The notes under the pieces were generated by a model. The model was given only the letters and a program-made list of their open reading frames with translations, was not told where the DNA came from and ran no database searches. Shown here piece after piece: positions 43,331 to 55,218 of a DNA stretch of 64,000 bases. Position 1 is the stretch's first letter. Each line of letters starts with the position of its first letter. Source of the stretch: Begonia masoniana. Taxonomy: Eukaryota; Streptophyta; Magnoliopsida; Cucurbitales; Begoniaceae. The stretch is taken from the NCBI GenBank assembly GCA_022432975.1, contig CM039515.1, forward strand, positions 19,409,554 through 19,473,553, read 5' to 3'. A program made the position numbers and the translations under genes.

Positions 43331-44344
43331 CTGCCATTACCGTCGGCTTCTTCCTCCTTCTCCTCTGGAATTTCAGCCGCTTCAAGATCTTCGACCTTTC
43401 AGAAGTTCAACGTCTTGGACTAGATAGAAACATTTTCTGGTTTTAGACTTTTGACAAACAATTCGGATTCTTCTTTGGAAGCCATTACTATTTTCGAAAA
43501 GATAACTTGTTAATGGAGTTATCTGTTTCTGTTCAAATATTTTTTCAAATATTTTTTCAGAAAATATAGGGAATAAATCAATTATTTACATTTAAAAATG
43601 ATTTGAATGTGGAGATTAACATCAAAAATAATTTTTACTGCTCTTCCTCAGCTACTGATTCGGAGGATAGGGTTTCCCAGCAAAATCGACTGAAGAAGAA
43701 GATTAAAAACGAGCAAAGCTTTTTTCTATTTTTACTATTATATTTGATAAATAATTAAAAATAATAAAAGGATAATTAACAATATGGATTAGGGGTGTTC
43801 AAAATTTCATAAAATTGCTTGATGAAATAGAAAGAAAATTTTGAATAACGTTTTATTGAAATAGTGATTTTATTTTTAACCCTAATTAAATTGACTTGTA
43901 AAATTAAAAAAATTGTTAAGGAGAAAGTTTATTGTTTTAGAGAGAAGTTATGCATGTGTGTCTCTCTCTAGAAAATTACAGAAGTTTGGTTGAAATAGAA
44001 CTTAAAACAATACAAATTTTATTTAATTTTGCATAGACGTTCAAAGAAATTATGTCTAGGATTGTCAACTAGATTAATTATTATTCCACTTTAAAATAAT
44101 TTGTATTTGGAGATTATTCCTAAACAAAGTTAGATTCTTTTGAATAAATATCACAAATCTTGTTTTATTTGCTTGGGAAATATTGATGGTATTTTTTTAA
44201 TTTTATAAACTAAGGTAGTTAAATCTTCTTTCCTAATCCTACTAAAATCATTGTTTCTCAAAGCTTGTAAATGAAGGCCAAGGGTCGAAGATTTTGTAGT
44301 TTGTTTGATCCAAGAATTTGCATAAAATTTTTGGAGCAGCTGCA
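43329..44344 (+). other. Spacer between alpha and beta B3 genes, copy B
   Basis: It matches 21690-22690 with small indels, including an extra roughly 60-bp piece near 43765-43825. No gene is seen. Confidence 0.7.
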
Positions 44345-44966
44345 ATGGAAGATCATCCATCAAAAAAATTATTACTGTTGGCCTACTTGCTGGAGATACC
44401 CAAAAAGAAAAGAACTCCTTGAGAGATTGTCGTTGAGATGGAAACTTCAATGGTTGAGTCGCCACTAGATTGTCAATCGCAAGATTCAAACCAAAAGACG
44501 AAGAAGACAAGGGAGAAGAGGAAGCCAATGCTGAAACCGCCTATCCTAAAGTTGCATGCCATGTCGGACCTACTGAGGAGGAAGATCGGAGAAATGGGTG
44601 GAGGGAGAATCATATTGGGTATACAAAAACAACTTTCCTACACCAATGTCAACCGCGCAAACTCCCGCTTATCCATTCCCCTCAACAAACTAATATTTGA
44701 ATTTTTCTCCAAAGACGAGGAGATGGCTCTCGATGGAAACATGGAGCATAGCAAAAAAAGGCAGGAATCAACGCTATGGTGATAGACCCACGTATGGAAG
44801 AGATGGAGCTCAGCTTTAAAAAATTGGAGATGGACAAAGCCTGCCTCTTCAATATGATCCACAACTGGAACCGCTTAGTTAAAGAGAATGGGTTGGAGGC
44901 GTGAGACACAATTCAGGTGTGGTCGTTTCAAAATGAGCAGAGAAGAGTAATAGAAGGTTTAGCCAT
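44345..44966 (+). pseudogene. B3/DUF313-type transcription factor, copy B beta
   Basis: ATG 44345 is intact (GTG in copy A). A TGA at 44420 follows KKKRTP; copy A has CGA. The frame then reads 'ETSMVESPLDCQSQDSNQ', 'GGGRIILGIQKQLSYTNV' and 'SIPLNKLIFEFFSKDEEMAL' until a deletion in the AGCAAAAAAAGG run at about 44750 shifts it. The GLEA-TGA stop shared with copy A is at 44900. The site where the Athila-like element entered copy A is undisturbed here (TTAGCCATGCAACAC). Confidence 0.85.
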
Positions 44967-45149
44967 GCAACACAATCAACAAAGAATAAACTTCTACCAT
45001 GGGAATGGGCTGGATCTAAGCGACCAATGACCAATGATACTACCAGTGGAGCTTCCAAGTTTATTAAAAGAGAGCTAGTGAACCAGACAACTTTGCCTAC
45101 CATACCAACATGTCCCACTTGCAAGAAGATGTAGGATTGTTTTTACCTA

Positions 45150-46294
45150 AGAGAGGGGGGGGGGGGGGGTGAATTAGCTTTTCGCTTCCTATAATTCTTA
45201 ATAGTTATCACTATCAAATTGATTGTATTCTCTTAATTGTATAACCTGAATGAATTCAAGTTGAATTGATAAAATAAATTTAATCAATAGCAAGTAAAGA
45301 GTTAAGGGAAAAGAGAAATGACACCGAAATTGTTTACGCGGTTCGGCCAACTTTGCCTACGTCCGCGCTCCAAGGACTCCCCTTGAAGATTCTTTTATTC
45401 TCTTCTGAGAGAATCTTTGATTGAACTTCACGGGCGTCAATCAACTGCCTTTATACATTTGATTGATCTTCACGGGCGCCAATCAACTGCCTTTACACTT
45501 CTCTCTTAGGGATATACCATTTCTCAATGTTTTTAGTACAAAAAGATTTTTGAAACTCAAGCAACACTCTCTTAACAGATAAAATCTCAAGTGAGTAGAA
45601 TGAGAGATGAATGAATTGAAGTTCAAGCTTTTTGAATCGTTGAGAGATATTTCACGTTTTTTTTGTTGTTGTTGCCTTCTTTCTTCAATTATTCAATTTA
45701 TAGTACTCTTTGAATTTTGTTACTAGTGGTCGACCTGTCTTAAAATTGGTTGACACTTTGTTACCGTTGAGCGTAGATAGAGTTGATAAGATAAATTTAA
45801 TCAATAGCAAGTAAAGAGTTAAAGGAAAAGATAAATGACACTGAAATTATTTACGCGGTTCGGCCAACTTTGCCTACGTCCACACTCCAAGGACTCTCCT
45901 TGGAGATTCTTTCATTCTCTTCCGAGAGAATCTTTGATTGAACTTCACGGGCATCAATCAACTGCCTTTACACTTTTGATTGATCTTCATGGGCGTCAAT
46001 TAATTACACTTTTGATTGATCTGTATTCAACGGTCGACACTTATACATTCCGGTCGACACTTGAAGGACTCCGAAATTGTTTTTCTTCCTTTTGACTATC
46101 ACACACTTAATAAACCTCATTAGTACTAAATACCTTTCTTCTAGGGCATTCTCAATTAAGGTACTTGCAAAATCATTCATTTCTTAAGTTAATCAATTTA
46201 TTAAATATCATCATCAAAACCATATTACCGTTAAACACATTTTAATTAAACATCATCAAAAACACATTAATCTTAAACTCATTTTAAGTTAACA
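45150..46294 (-). repeat. SIRE-like copia 3' LTR, copy B
   Basis: The right end AAGTTAACA at 46294 gives a minus-strand LTR start TGTTAACTT. The left edge lies near a run of 15 G (45155-45169) followed by GTGAATTAG, as in many plant copia LTR ends, and is approximate. It holds one full 515-bp unit and a truncated second unit, plus GGTCGACACTT repeats. Confidence 0.7.
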
Positions 46295-46296
46295 AT

Positions 46297-46440
46297 CTTC
46301 CCCTTTTTTATGATGACAAATTATAAATTGATTTCACACTCCCTCATACTTATCTCAAATAAATCTCCCCCACAATATATGCACTAAATAGATTTGCTAC
46401 TTTTCAATTATCTCTCCCCCTTTGACATTATCAAAAAATA
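46297..46440 (-). other. Polypurine tracts of the SIRE-like element
   Basis: The minus strand has AAAAAAGGGGAAGA directly before the LTR, and two further G-rich tracts upstream (TGTGGGGGAGAT, CAAAGGGGGAGA). Multiple polypurine tracts are a known SIRE feature. Confidence 0.65.
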
Positions 46441-46660
46441 AATACTTCACAGTCAACTAGCATAAAACATTATATCATTGCGTAAGTCATTCAACACAAA
46501 TGAGATAGTATTTCAAATATTTCAAAAATTACTCTAAACACAAATATAGATAAGTACCATGAAAAAATAAGTACCAATATCCAACTATTACAGACAATAA
46601 ACCAATATAAATTCAAACTAAGACACTCGCAATATAAGAGAATCACAATCCAAAAAAATA

Positions 46661-47960
46661 TCACTCGGATGGAGGGACACTGGGATCGGCTGGAGGACTG
46701 GCTCGACAATCATATTCATCATCCCAATAATCTTGAAGATAGTCAAGATGCTCATGAATCTCGATGAACTCTTGACGTTGGTTAGCTTCCATCCGATCAA
46801 AAAAAGTGAGAATCAAGTTATGAAGGGATTCAATAGCTGTGCCTATGCTGGCTACACTTGCCTCCAAATTGTTGAACATTTCCTCAATGTTAGAGGAGCT
46901 CCCTCTAGTGGCATTAAAGTGAGGTTCTGAAGTTTGTTCTGACTCGTGGCCACCCTCATCCACTTCCATGTGAGATGGTTCAGCTCGAGCACCTGCTTGG
47001 TCTCCTTTAAAGACCCAATCACCTTCATCATTGAGCCCAAACTCCATCCGAGCTAGAGTGGATGAGGTATAGGTGTCGGTTTTCTTTAGAGGAAATGGGG
47101 TTTCAGACTTTAGAATTTGTACCGCATTCTTCTCGAAAATCTTCAATAAAAGAATATTAAAGGTAGGGATTTTGCTGCGTTGTTGAAGACTTGAATCATC
47201 CGTTTCAAAATGATGTATCCCACATTGAATGGTTCTCCTCAATAGATTTTATATAGAACATAGAGATTCATCCCACTAATGTGATCTTTGTGTCCATCTC
47301 TTGGTAAAAGATTGTACGTGATCATGTGGTGGATGAGTCTTGCACGCACGTTCAAGTCCTTAGCCTTCGGCTTCATTGGAATGGATATATTTGGATCCTT
47401 AACAATCATCCTTAAAAAATCAGTCCCCTTCACTGGTGCCCATAAAATCAGGATCTTTTGCTGCCTCATAATATCTTTCAGCCTCATTGTTAAATTCACA
47501 TTCTAAAATAGTATTTAGTGAACGTGAGGTTATCTCTATGTATTTTCCATACACATAACTAACAATTTTAAGAGGCCTCAGAGATTGTTCTAAATTTGCA
47601 TAGAACATTCTCACTGGAGTTTCAAAATAAGGGACATCACAGTCGAACAAATCATATAATCCCAAAGCCTCCAATGGCTGCACCAAATTTAAACTATAAA
47701 ATTCTTGGAATTCCACTCTTCTACTTAAAAATAGGGGCTTGAATTGAAAATCATCTTCATACCTCTTCAAAGAGTCGGAATTTTTGAAGAAAGGAGAAGG
47801 CCACATAGATTGATGCTCTATTTCAGTCGCTGGAGTAGGGTTCTTTTATCTCCTCTTGCGAACGACGAGTTTGCTACGAGAGGATGATTCCACTGGAGGT
47901 TTAGAGGGAAGAGAGGAGATGATTATTAGAAGAAAATAGGCGAAGATTTTGAATGAAACG
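46661..47960 (-). pseudogene. Transposase_32-like gene between copia pol and 3' LTR
   Basis: It is read on the minus strand from about 47960. A basic start (SSSRSKLVVRKRR, then a stop) is followed by 47420-47806 ('RRVEFQEFYSLNLVQPLEAL', 'VRMFYANLEQSLRPLKIVS'), 47239-47499 ('KAKDLNVRARLIHHM', 'LLPRDGHKDHISGMNLYVLY') and 46661-47242 (193 residues: a predicted coiled-coil-like stretch at about 115-170 and an acidic tail DYWDDEYDCRA). Three frameshifts or stops break it. It has the same plan as 17105-18037 and resembles PF20167. It sits downstream of pol and upstream of the polypurine tracts, the place of the env-like ORF in sireviruses. Confidence 0.65.
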
Positions 47961-48073
47961 AAAATCACCGAAGAGAAGTGAGAGAGAGGTCACGTGGTTA
48001 GGGTTTCAGACGACACTTTCTTCATAAAATAAATAAAACAGATTGCTGAGGTGTCAACCGGTCTCAGTACCGT

Positions 48074-49285
48074 GACACGGGGCTACCCAAAAAGGGAATC
48101 AGTGTTAAACCCACAAAATACAAACAACGTACTCGGTGTGTGTAAGATGAATATGACCAACAATATAATGAATAAGTGAACGAAAAATGTAAGAAAAACG
48201 AAGTGAATAATGTGTGTGAAATGAATAAGATAGAAGAAAAAGAAGATGTAAACCCTTTGGCAGCGCCGAAAGCTATCTTACGTGAGGCTTCCGGGGGAAA
48301 GTTTTCCCGTAGGAATAACTACCTCCGTAGGGCACCAGTTTGGCTCCCACTTAGCTCGATCTTCCAAGAAAGAATGGAGGTGGGAAGCAACACTTACTAA
48401 CTCTAGCAACCTTAAGCTAGTTAGTAAGGAAGTCCTCTACTCCTATCACGGATTTAGAAATCCATGGCTTACCTTTCCGATGAAGGTAATTCCAAAGCTC
48501 TCAAAAGAGGCAAAGGTGACTCCTGTATTAGCAATGTGGCAAAAGTCTGCTGGATGATATAATAGATGAAGGGCCAAGATGAATCCAAGTGGTGCCACTC
48601 CATGTGGGCCGCAACCAAGATGATCCCATGGTGGGATTTTGCCAAGTCATTCCACCTTAGGACTCCTCTACTTGGTCTTGCTTAGATGAATCTTCAAGTT
48701 TTAGGTCTTCTTTGGGCCTTTTCTCCTTGGGCCGAAGTGGAAGTAAGTTGCTCCAAAATGTGCATGGTAGAATGGGCCTCCTAGAGTGGGCCAAGTCCAA
48801 GTCTCCATATGATGCCTCCAAGTGCTCCAAATGCTCCAAGTGCTCCTCCATGTGATGACTCCCAAAGGTGCCAAGTAGTAACCCAAAATGGGCCAAGTAA
48901 TGATGGGTCATGTGATGGTCCCCCAAAGTGAGGGCCAAGAATGGTTAACCCGAATCAAGCCACCATACGTGACTAAGTCTAAGTAGTGTAGCTAAAATAT
49001 AAATTAATGGCCTAGAGTTTGCCAAATACAAATAACGAGAGAAAAAAAAAAAAGAAAATTACAGAGGTTGTTCTCTGGAAGAAAAATTCCAGCTTCTGCT
49101 ACTCCAGCTGGTGCTCCTTCATTTGCTTTGTGCTTTCCAAAGAAATCCACATAGCAACAATGTCTCTTGAACCAAGATTCCATGCGCCATCAACACCTAC
49201 AAAAAAAACACGTAATAAGTGAGGAGAATAAATAAAGTTTGGGCCTTTATCGGGTTTTCAAGTAATTGGGCCCCTAGGCAAGTCA
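48074..49285 (-). repeat. 3' LTR of element 3 (1212 bp)
   Basis: It matches 52409-52872 plus 60700-61538. It lacks about 80 bp present in the other LTR at 60700-60790, including the TATA-like CTATATATAG. Confidence 0.88.
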
Positions 49286-49349
49286 TCCTCTCTGGGTGAT
49301 TTGAGGATTTGATCTCAAATCCTATGATTGACTTCTTTTCGTTGATGTC

Positions 49350-49727
49350 CTATCCCAAATTAGTACCAAGGGTCTCAACTAAACTCTCTAAGCATTTGAA
49401 TTTGAATATGATAAAAGTGTAGTCCTCCATTATGGTATATAGTTGAAATCCTTTCAACCACCAATAGTTTTCTTGATATGGTAGTTGGGTGGTCTTGCCA
49501 AAAAGTTCTTTGGTAAAGGTGAGAGGATTGAATCCATAAACTACTTCAAATGGCATTTGCTGGATGGTGGAGTGAAGGTTTCGAAGGTAGCAGGATTCTA
49601 AATGTGATAGCATGATGTCCTCATTATACTCTTTTATCCAAAGAATTAGTCCTTTTAAAATTTCGACCACAAATGTAAGCTCAACATGATCGTAATCTCT
49701 ACTCCGTTCTATCCTAAAAAAAACCAA
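49350..49727 (-). pseudogene. Integrase C-terminal fragment of element 3
   Basis: 'CYLRNLHSTIQQMPFEVVYGFNPLTFTKELF' is the end of a gypsy integrase core (the PFEVVYG motif of Reina/CRM-like chromoviruses). The stretch before it has no Asp or Glu catalytic motif. The gag-like frame ends within 20 bases upstream, so protease, RT and RNase H are deleted. Confidence 0.75.
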
Positions 49728-51266
49728 GTGATTAAATGATCGAAGGGTGGATATCTTGTGGCTACCAAATCAACTAACTCATTTTCCTTAGTACGATGGT
49801 AAAATTTGTAACGTCCAAATGAGAATGTTAGTTGTTTGACTAGTTCACCTAATTGCAAGTTAGGGAATTGGATGAATACACTAGGTGTATTTATTCTATA
49901 GTCTTGAGTCGGTCCACTTTGGCTACTAGCGTCATAAAATATAGGTTCTAAGACATATGCTAATTTCTTCAAAAATCCTTTAGAAAAGGTGGAAATCTCA
50001 AAAAATTGGCTTAGAGTTGAATTGACCATATAATCTTCAAATGGGATAGAAAAAGATGGACTAATGATCATATTACAAATTCCAAAGATGTTCTCTTCAC
50101 TTAAATCCTTCTTTTGGAATAGGGATGTTTGCGATTCCAAGATAAGGGGTGGTTCAACTTGAGTTTGTGGCAAACTTAATAATGGAACTTCATCCTTAAG
50201 GGTTAGGGTAGAAAGCTCATTCTTTAACTCCAAATTATAAACTTTCTTTACTTGACCGGGTATATGCCATGTTGTCACTTCTTTCAAGGGGTAGGGTTCC
50301 TTTTGACCATTCAAGTTTGATGGCTCTTCACCCAATATGAGTTGCGGTTCTAAGGGTTCATCCTCATGAGAGGAAATCTCTTCATAATCTCTTCCTATCA
50401 ACTCACAATTTTTTTCCTCTTTTTGTTCACAAGAATTTAAATAAGTTTTCAAGGAGTTAATCCTACAATCTAAATGTTCTTCTTGTGACACTTCTTCTTC
50501 TTGACTTACTTCTTCGACCTCTTGTCCATCAAAGCCAAATAGGAAAACTTCTTTTGGACAAAAGATTTCTTTTAATTGTTCATCAATCTCAAAATTTTCA
50601 ATGAGGTCGTCTCCAACTCTTTCTTCAGCTACTTGATTGTCTATTACAACAAGTGGACCTTCTTCGGGATAGCAAATCTCTTCTTCTATCTTCGCTTCAC
50701 TTAATTTATGGGATTCCTTTATAGTCTCTTCATCCTCATCCTCACTTAGGAATTCTTCACTAATTTCATTAGGCTTTTGCTGCATGGGAGGTGGTGGTCT
50801 AGGGATAGTTAGTGATTCTGTAATTTTCTCCAAAGATTCTTTTACCTCTTTGTCCAAAAATTGGCTAACAACTTCTAGTTTATGTATATATAAACTTATC
50901 TAGTTGTCTTACACACCTATCATCAATCGGTTTGGAAGGTAAAATTGGTTGATGATTGATCCTATTTCTTAACCTCATTTTATCCTTTATGTTTTCTCCA
51001 TAAGTGGATGGATAATTATGACTATATTGATTCTTAAAAGTGGAAGAGTTAATATAATACATTGAGTGGTCTTCCTTAATCATTTTATCTCTTATTGCAG
51101 TAACATTTCTTTTTATCCTAGAATAGATCAATTGATATCTATTGTCATAAGTTTTTAGATATGATTAGTCATGGATGTTCTTATCCTAGTAATCGACAAA
51201 TAGACTATGGTTGAGTTCATCAAAATCAAATTCTCCCCAGATAATTCTTTTCCTAGTGTTCACCAT
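49709..51266 (-). pseudogene. Gag-like acidic protein of element 3
   Basis: It begins near 51266 ('MVNTRKRIIWGEFDFDELNH') but has stops before 51131. A frame at 50880-51131 carries 'IYSRIKRNVTAIRDKMIKED'. The main frame (49709-50857, 382 residues) is strongly acidic (LSEDEDEETIKES, QEEEVSQEEHLD) without a zinc knuckle, protease or membrane segment. It ends '..DLVATRYPPFDHLITW'. I do not recognise the domain. The position after the primer site suggests a gag or gag-replacement protein. Confidence 0.55.
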
Positions 51267-52398
51267 TTTGTTGATAATGAATGCTTAAAGTGGTGTAGGA
51301 GTTTATGGCTTAAAGTTTTAGGAGGGTTACTTAAAGAAATGTGCGAACTTTAAGTCTTGGGTATTTTGAAAGAAAATTTAAATTTTTAATTTTTAATTTA
51401 AATTTAATTTACTTTAATTAATATTATTTTTTTAAAAATTAAAGTTGATTACTTTAAAAGAGATTAGGGATATAATTATCTAATTAAGATGTTAGGAATA
51501 AATAATTAAACTAAAAAGCAATAAAAAAAATCCAAAAATTAAAACAATACAAAATACAAGGCAATTAATGAGTTGATTTGATTTTTAGCACTTTTAAGGT
51601 AATTTAATTTTTAGCAAATTTCATGACTTTATGCCTTAGTTAGATGATATCAATTTTGTACAAGACAATAGAGTTCAAATATGGCAAAATTAAACAATAA
51701 AGTAGATAGAAATTTAGGTGCAAAAACAAATTCAAAATCGGTTTGCTCCACAAAACAGTTTTTAGATTCAATTTTGTCAAGCCAAAAATAGATTAATCCC
51801 TACCCAATTTGATTACCTTTTGCATTGCTTTGTGATATACTTTAGCATAATGCAACAGAGTTCAAATATGGCAAGATATGCAATTAAAGTTGGTAGATAT
51901 TTTTTTTTTTTTAAATGAACAATGTGAATCAAATTTGGCTAACAACAGATTTTTATGCAACTTATATTAGCAAAAAGTTGATGATTATAAGATGAAATAT
52001 ATTGCTGGAAAGTAAATAAGTAAATGAAAAGAACTAAATAAGGGATAATAACAACAATAAAGAAAATAACAAAAATCGAAAAGGAGAGGAAAGGAAGGGA
52101 AATAACATTCTTACCTTTGGCGACTCTCCAACCAGATTCAACAAATATTCAATATTTAATAGGTTATTAAGGAATAATATTCTAAACAAAAAGTACTAAA
52201 AATAAAAGAAAATAAAATAAAATAAAATAAATAAAAATAAAATCTTGTTGAAAATCGTATGGAAATCGAAGAACACAACAACACAAAATATATTTTAGCG
52301 AAGAAAATGTGCGATGAAATGAAACTATTATAACCCGATTAAAGCCAATGAAATGGGTGTTCCAAATCAACCAAAAGCATTCAGAGGAAGCCTCCTAT
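51267..52398 (-). other. Leader region of element 3, non-coding
   Basis: AT-rich sequence between the primer site and the gag-like start. A/T runs lie at about 51900 and 52195-52245. No coding or RNA feature is seen. Confidence 0.6.
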
Positions 52399-53099
52399 AC
52401 TCTGATACCAACACGGGGCTACCCAAAATGGGAATTCGTGTTAAACCCATAAAATACAAACAACGTACTCGGTGTGTGTAAGATGAATATGACCGATAAT
52501 ATAATGAATAAGCGAACGAAAAATGTAGGAAAAACGAAGTGAATAATGTGTGTGAAATGAAGAAGATGGAAGAAAAAGAAGATGTAAACCCTTTGGCGGC
52601 CCCGAAAGCTATCTTAAGTGAGATTTTCGAGGGCAATTTTTCCCGTAGGAATAACTACCACCGTAGGGCACCGGTTTGGCTCCCACTTAGCTCGATCTTC
52701 CAAGGAAGAATGGAGGTGGAAAGCAATACTTACTAACTATAGCAACCTTGGGCTAGTTAGTAAGGGACTCCTCTACTACTATCACAGATTTAGAAATCCG
52801 CGGCTTACCTTTCCGATGAAGGTAATTCCAAAGCTCTCAAAAGAGGAAAAGGTGACTTCTGTATTAGCAGTGTGTGACGCCCCGAAACCGTACCCGATCG
52901 GGGTCCGGGATCGGAGCCATCACACCGAACATTTTACAGAAAAACAAGACATTTTTTTTTGAAAACATATAACAGTAGGAGACATGAAGACGTATAAACA
53001 CATGGATAACAGTTACAAATGGCAGAAGCAGAAGATGTAATTAAGGGTTAATGAGAATAAGACAAAAAGTGAACAGTGCACCGGTGGATATAATACATG

Positions 53100-53360
53100 A
53101 ACAGTGACCGGATGAATAAAAATGTGAACAGTGACCGGATAATTAAAAATGTGAACAGTGACCGGATGAATAAAAATGTGAACAGTTGACCGGATGATTA
53201 AAAAATGTGAACAGTGACCGGATAAATAAAAATGTGAACAGTGACCGGATGATTAAAAATGTGAACAGTGACCGGATGAATAAAAATGTGACAGTGACCG
53301 GATGATTAAAATATGAACAGTGACCGGATGAATAAAAATGTGAACAGTGACCGGATGATT
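53100..53360. repeat. 27-bp tandem repeat in the 3' LTR of element 2
   Basis: The unit is GTGAACAGTGACCGGATGATTAAAAAT. GATGAAT and GATGATT forms alternate, making a 54-bp higher-order unit. About nine to ten copies. Confidence 0.92.
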
Positions 53361-53933
53361 AAAACTTAAAAGACAAAACTGGCAACTTTTAACATGATTA
53401 CATGAAAACAGAAGTTGTGGAAACAGAATGTATGAAAACTTCAAACTTCAGAAAACGATTCAAAACATGATTTTGAACATATCGGGAAAACACGACGGAA
53501 ATTTTAAGGAAAAACAAATTACATGGATGGCTCTAACATGACAGAAACTTAAGAAAAAATCACACTACATGGATAGCTCTAAAACCAGAAACTGTCATGC
53601 ACAGACTAACAGAAAATACCCAAACAAATTCCAGAATACTTCAAAACATACGAGCAATTCCAGAATATTTTCAAACATACATTCCACTGTCAAATACAGA
53701 GGTTTAAAAACATAAACTCCAAAACCTATACTTTATCAAAATCCCAACAGAATTCCTAACAGAGACTAAACTTTATTTTAAAATCTCAAAAACTATGCAG
53801 AACTTGACATACATACACACCACAGGAAATCAGAATATGTCTGGCTGCCACAACCAACCCCCGCAAGCTCATTCCTCCAACAGCACCTACACATCGGCCG
53901 GAGGCACAAAGTCCTCATCCACGGGTTCAGTAC

Positions 53934-54569
53934 CTATAACAGGGAGTTCAACTATGAGCCTAGAGCTCAGTAAGAACATACAATGCAAAGTGATGCACGT
54001 GCTATGCATGAACATTTTCAAATACATGAACATTACATTACATTACCTTACATTTCACTGGACATGGAGGTATAAGTGGGGCTTATGGAGGAACTGGCGC
54101 ATATACATACTTGACATAACAGGACATGACACTGGTTAGTAATTTTGCCGGGTCCCAGGGAAGGACAAGGTACAGGGTATCCTTGGCAGGGATAATTTTA
54201 CATGAGTCCCAGAGAAGGACAAGAACAGGATGCCAGTCCTCGTCCACACTTAACCATACATTCATTACAGGTTTTATCATACTTAATTTCAAAATTGTGT
54301 ACATAAAACGTTTACATGATTTTAAAGAAAAACGGGTATGCATGGACGGTGCTTGAACCTAAAATAACAGGCAACAAGAATATCACAACAGAGAGTGAAA
54401 CAAAACCAGACAACTCAGAACTTATTCTAACTTTTCTACCCAAAACGAACCGACAGAACTGATACTCCTAGTACCTCCAAGTTGCAGGGCCTTAAGGGCC
54501 AACCTACGGGCATGAACTTACCTGGTTGCTATCGCGTTGATGTTCTGAATGTCTCAGAAATGCTCGGAC
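53934..54569 (-). other. Predicted LTR mini-exon and intron (element 2, 3' LTR)
   Basis: On the minus strand, acceptor CATGCTACAG|GTCCGAGC opens a 48-nt exon (54522-54569) ending GCAACCAG|GTAAGTTC. GGCCCTTAAGGCCCTGCAAC follows, then TTACTGAGCTCTAGGCTCA and acceptor GTTATAG|GTACTG at 53934, giving a 588-nt intron. The copy in the other LTR is at 59450-60085. An open frame passes from the mini-exon to an acidic end (DEDFVPPADV, stop). Confidence 0.5.
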
Positions 54570-55218
54570 CTGTAGCATGCATGTAGAGAATTTAAAACAC
54601 GCTACAAATGCTAACTAATAAGCTGTTAGAAATCAACAGCAACATCTTTCAAATCCTTAGAAAACAACAACGTGTTTTCATCCAAAAACAGTGAGTTTTC
54701 ACAAATACCAAAACCCTAAACTTCGGTAAAAACTCACTTTTTAACTTATCCAAAATGTTAGCTTTAGTAGACGTTTACCTTTGCTGGAGCAGGCAGGAAA
54801 AATGGGAGTGTTTTATGAAAGGTTGAAATCGCAGGAAAAGAAAAGAAGAAGCGGAGAAGGAAAACAGAGAAGAGAAAGAAAGGTTTCACGTAGGAGGGAA
54901 GAGAATGAGAGAGGAAAAACTTGGCTTCTCCAACAAGTTGTACACTTGGCATTCATCCATTGGCCTCCTCCCACCAACCTTAATTTCACCCCAAACTACC
55001 CCTTCATCCATTTCAAACTAGCTTGTTTGTTTAGTTACACATTGGTTTGGTTTTTATCTCATTATCCAATTTCTCATTCGTTTTGGTTTCCAACAAATCA
55101 TACATTGTATTATCATTGAATTAATCCCACTTAATAATTCGGGAAAATAATTACATAGGTAAAATGCCGGGTGTTAGATTCCACCCACCTTAACAGAAAT
55201 TTTATCCTCAAAATTTGC

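Larger units (their letters stand above)
40897..46755 (+). repeat. Segmental duplication, copy B
   Basis: It matches 19704-35276 in order. Unlike copy A it is continuous on the right with the rest of the Transposase_32-like gene, so the duplicated segment probably came from this side, or copy A was cut at that point. Confidence 0.9.
52873..55178 (-). repeat. 3' LTR of element 2 (2306 bp)
   Basis: The last bases read GTGTTAGA where GTGTTACA is expected. The minus strand ORF MPSVQLVGEAKFF.. (54764-54952), present in both LTRs, ends at a donor-like site AAAG|GTAAAC near 54779. Confidence 0.92.

Noticed and set aside
48657..48938. HHMEEHLEHLEHLEASYG-type frame (also 60945-61214)
   Set aside because: It is a translation of GTGCTCCAA-type short repeats inside the LTRs of element 3, present in both LTRs and without a domain.
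53100..53444. Possible CRISPR-like array (regular GTGAACAGTGACCGGATGA units)
   Set aside because: There are no unique spacers. Units are contiguous 27-bp tandem repeats inside a plant LTR.
54781..55119. 112-residue plus-strand frame in both LTRs of element 2
   Set aside because: It is conserved only because the LTRs are near identical. It is antisense to the CT-rich exon-1-like leader, with no domain.
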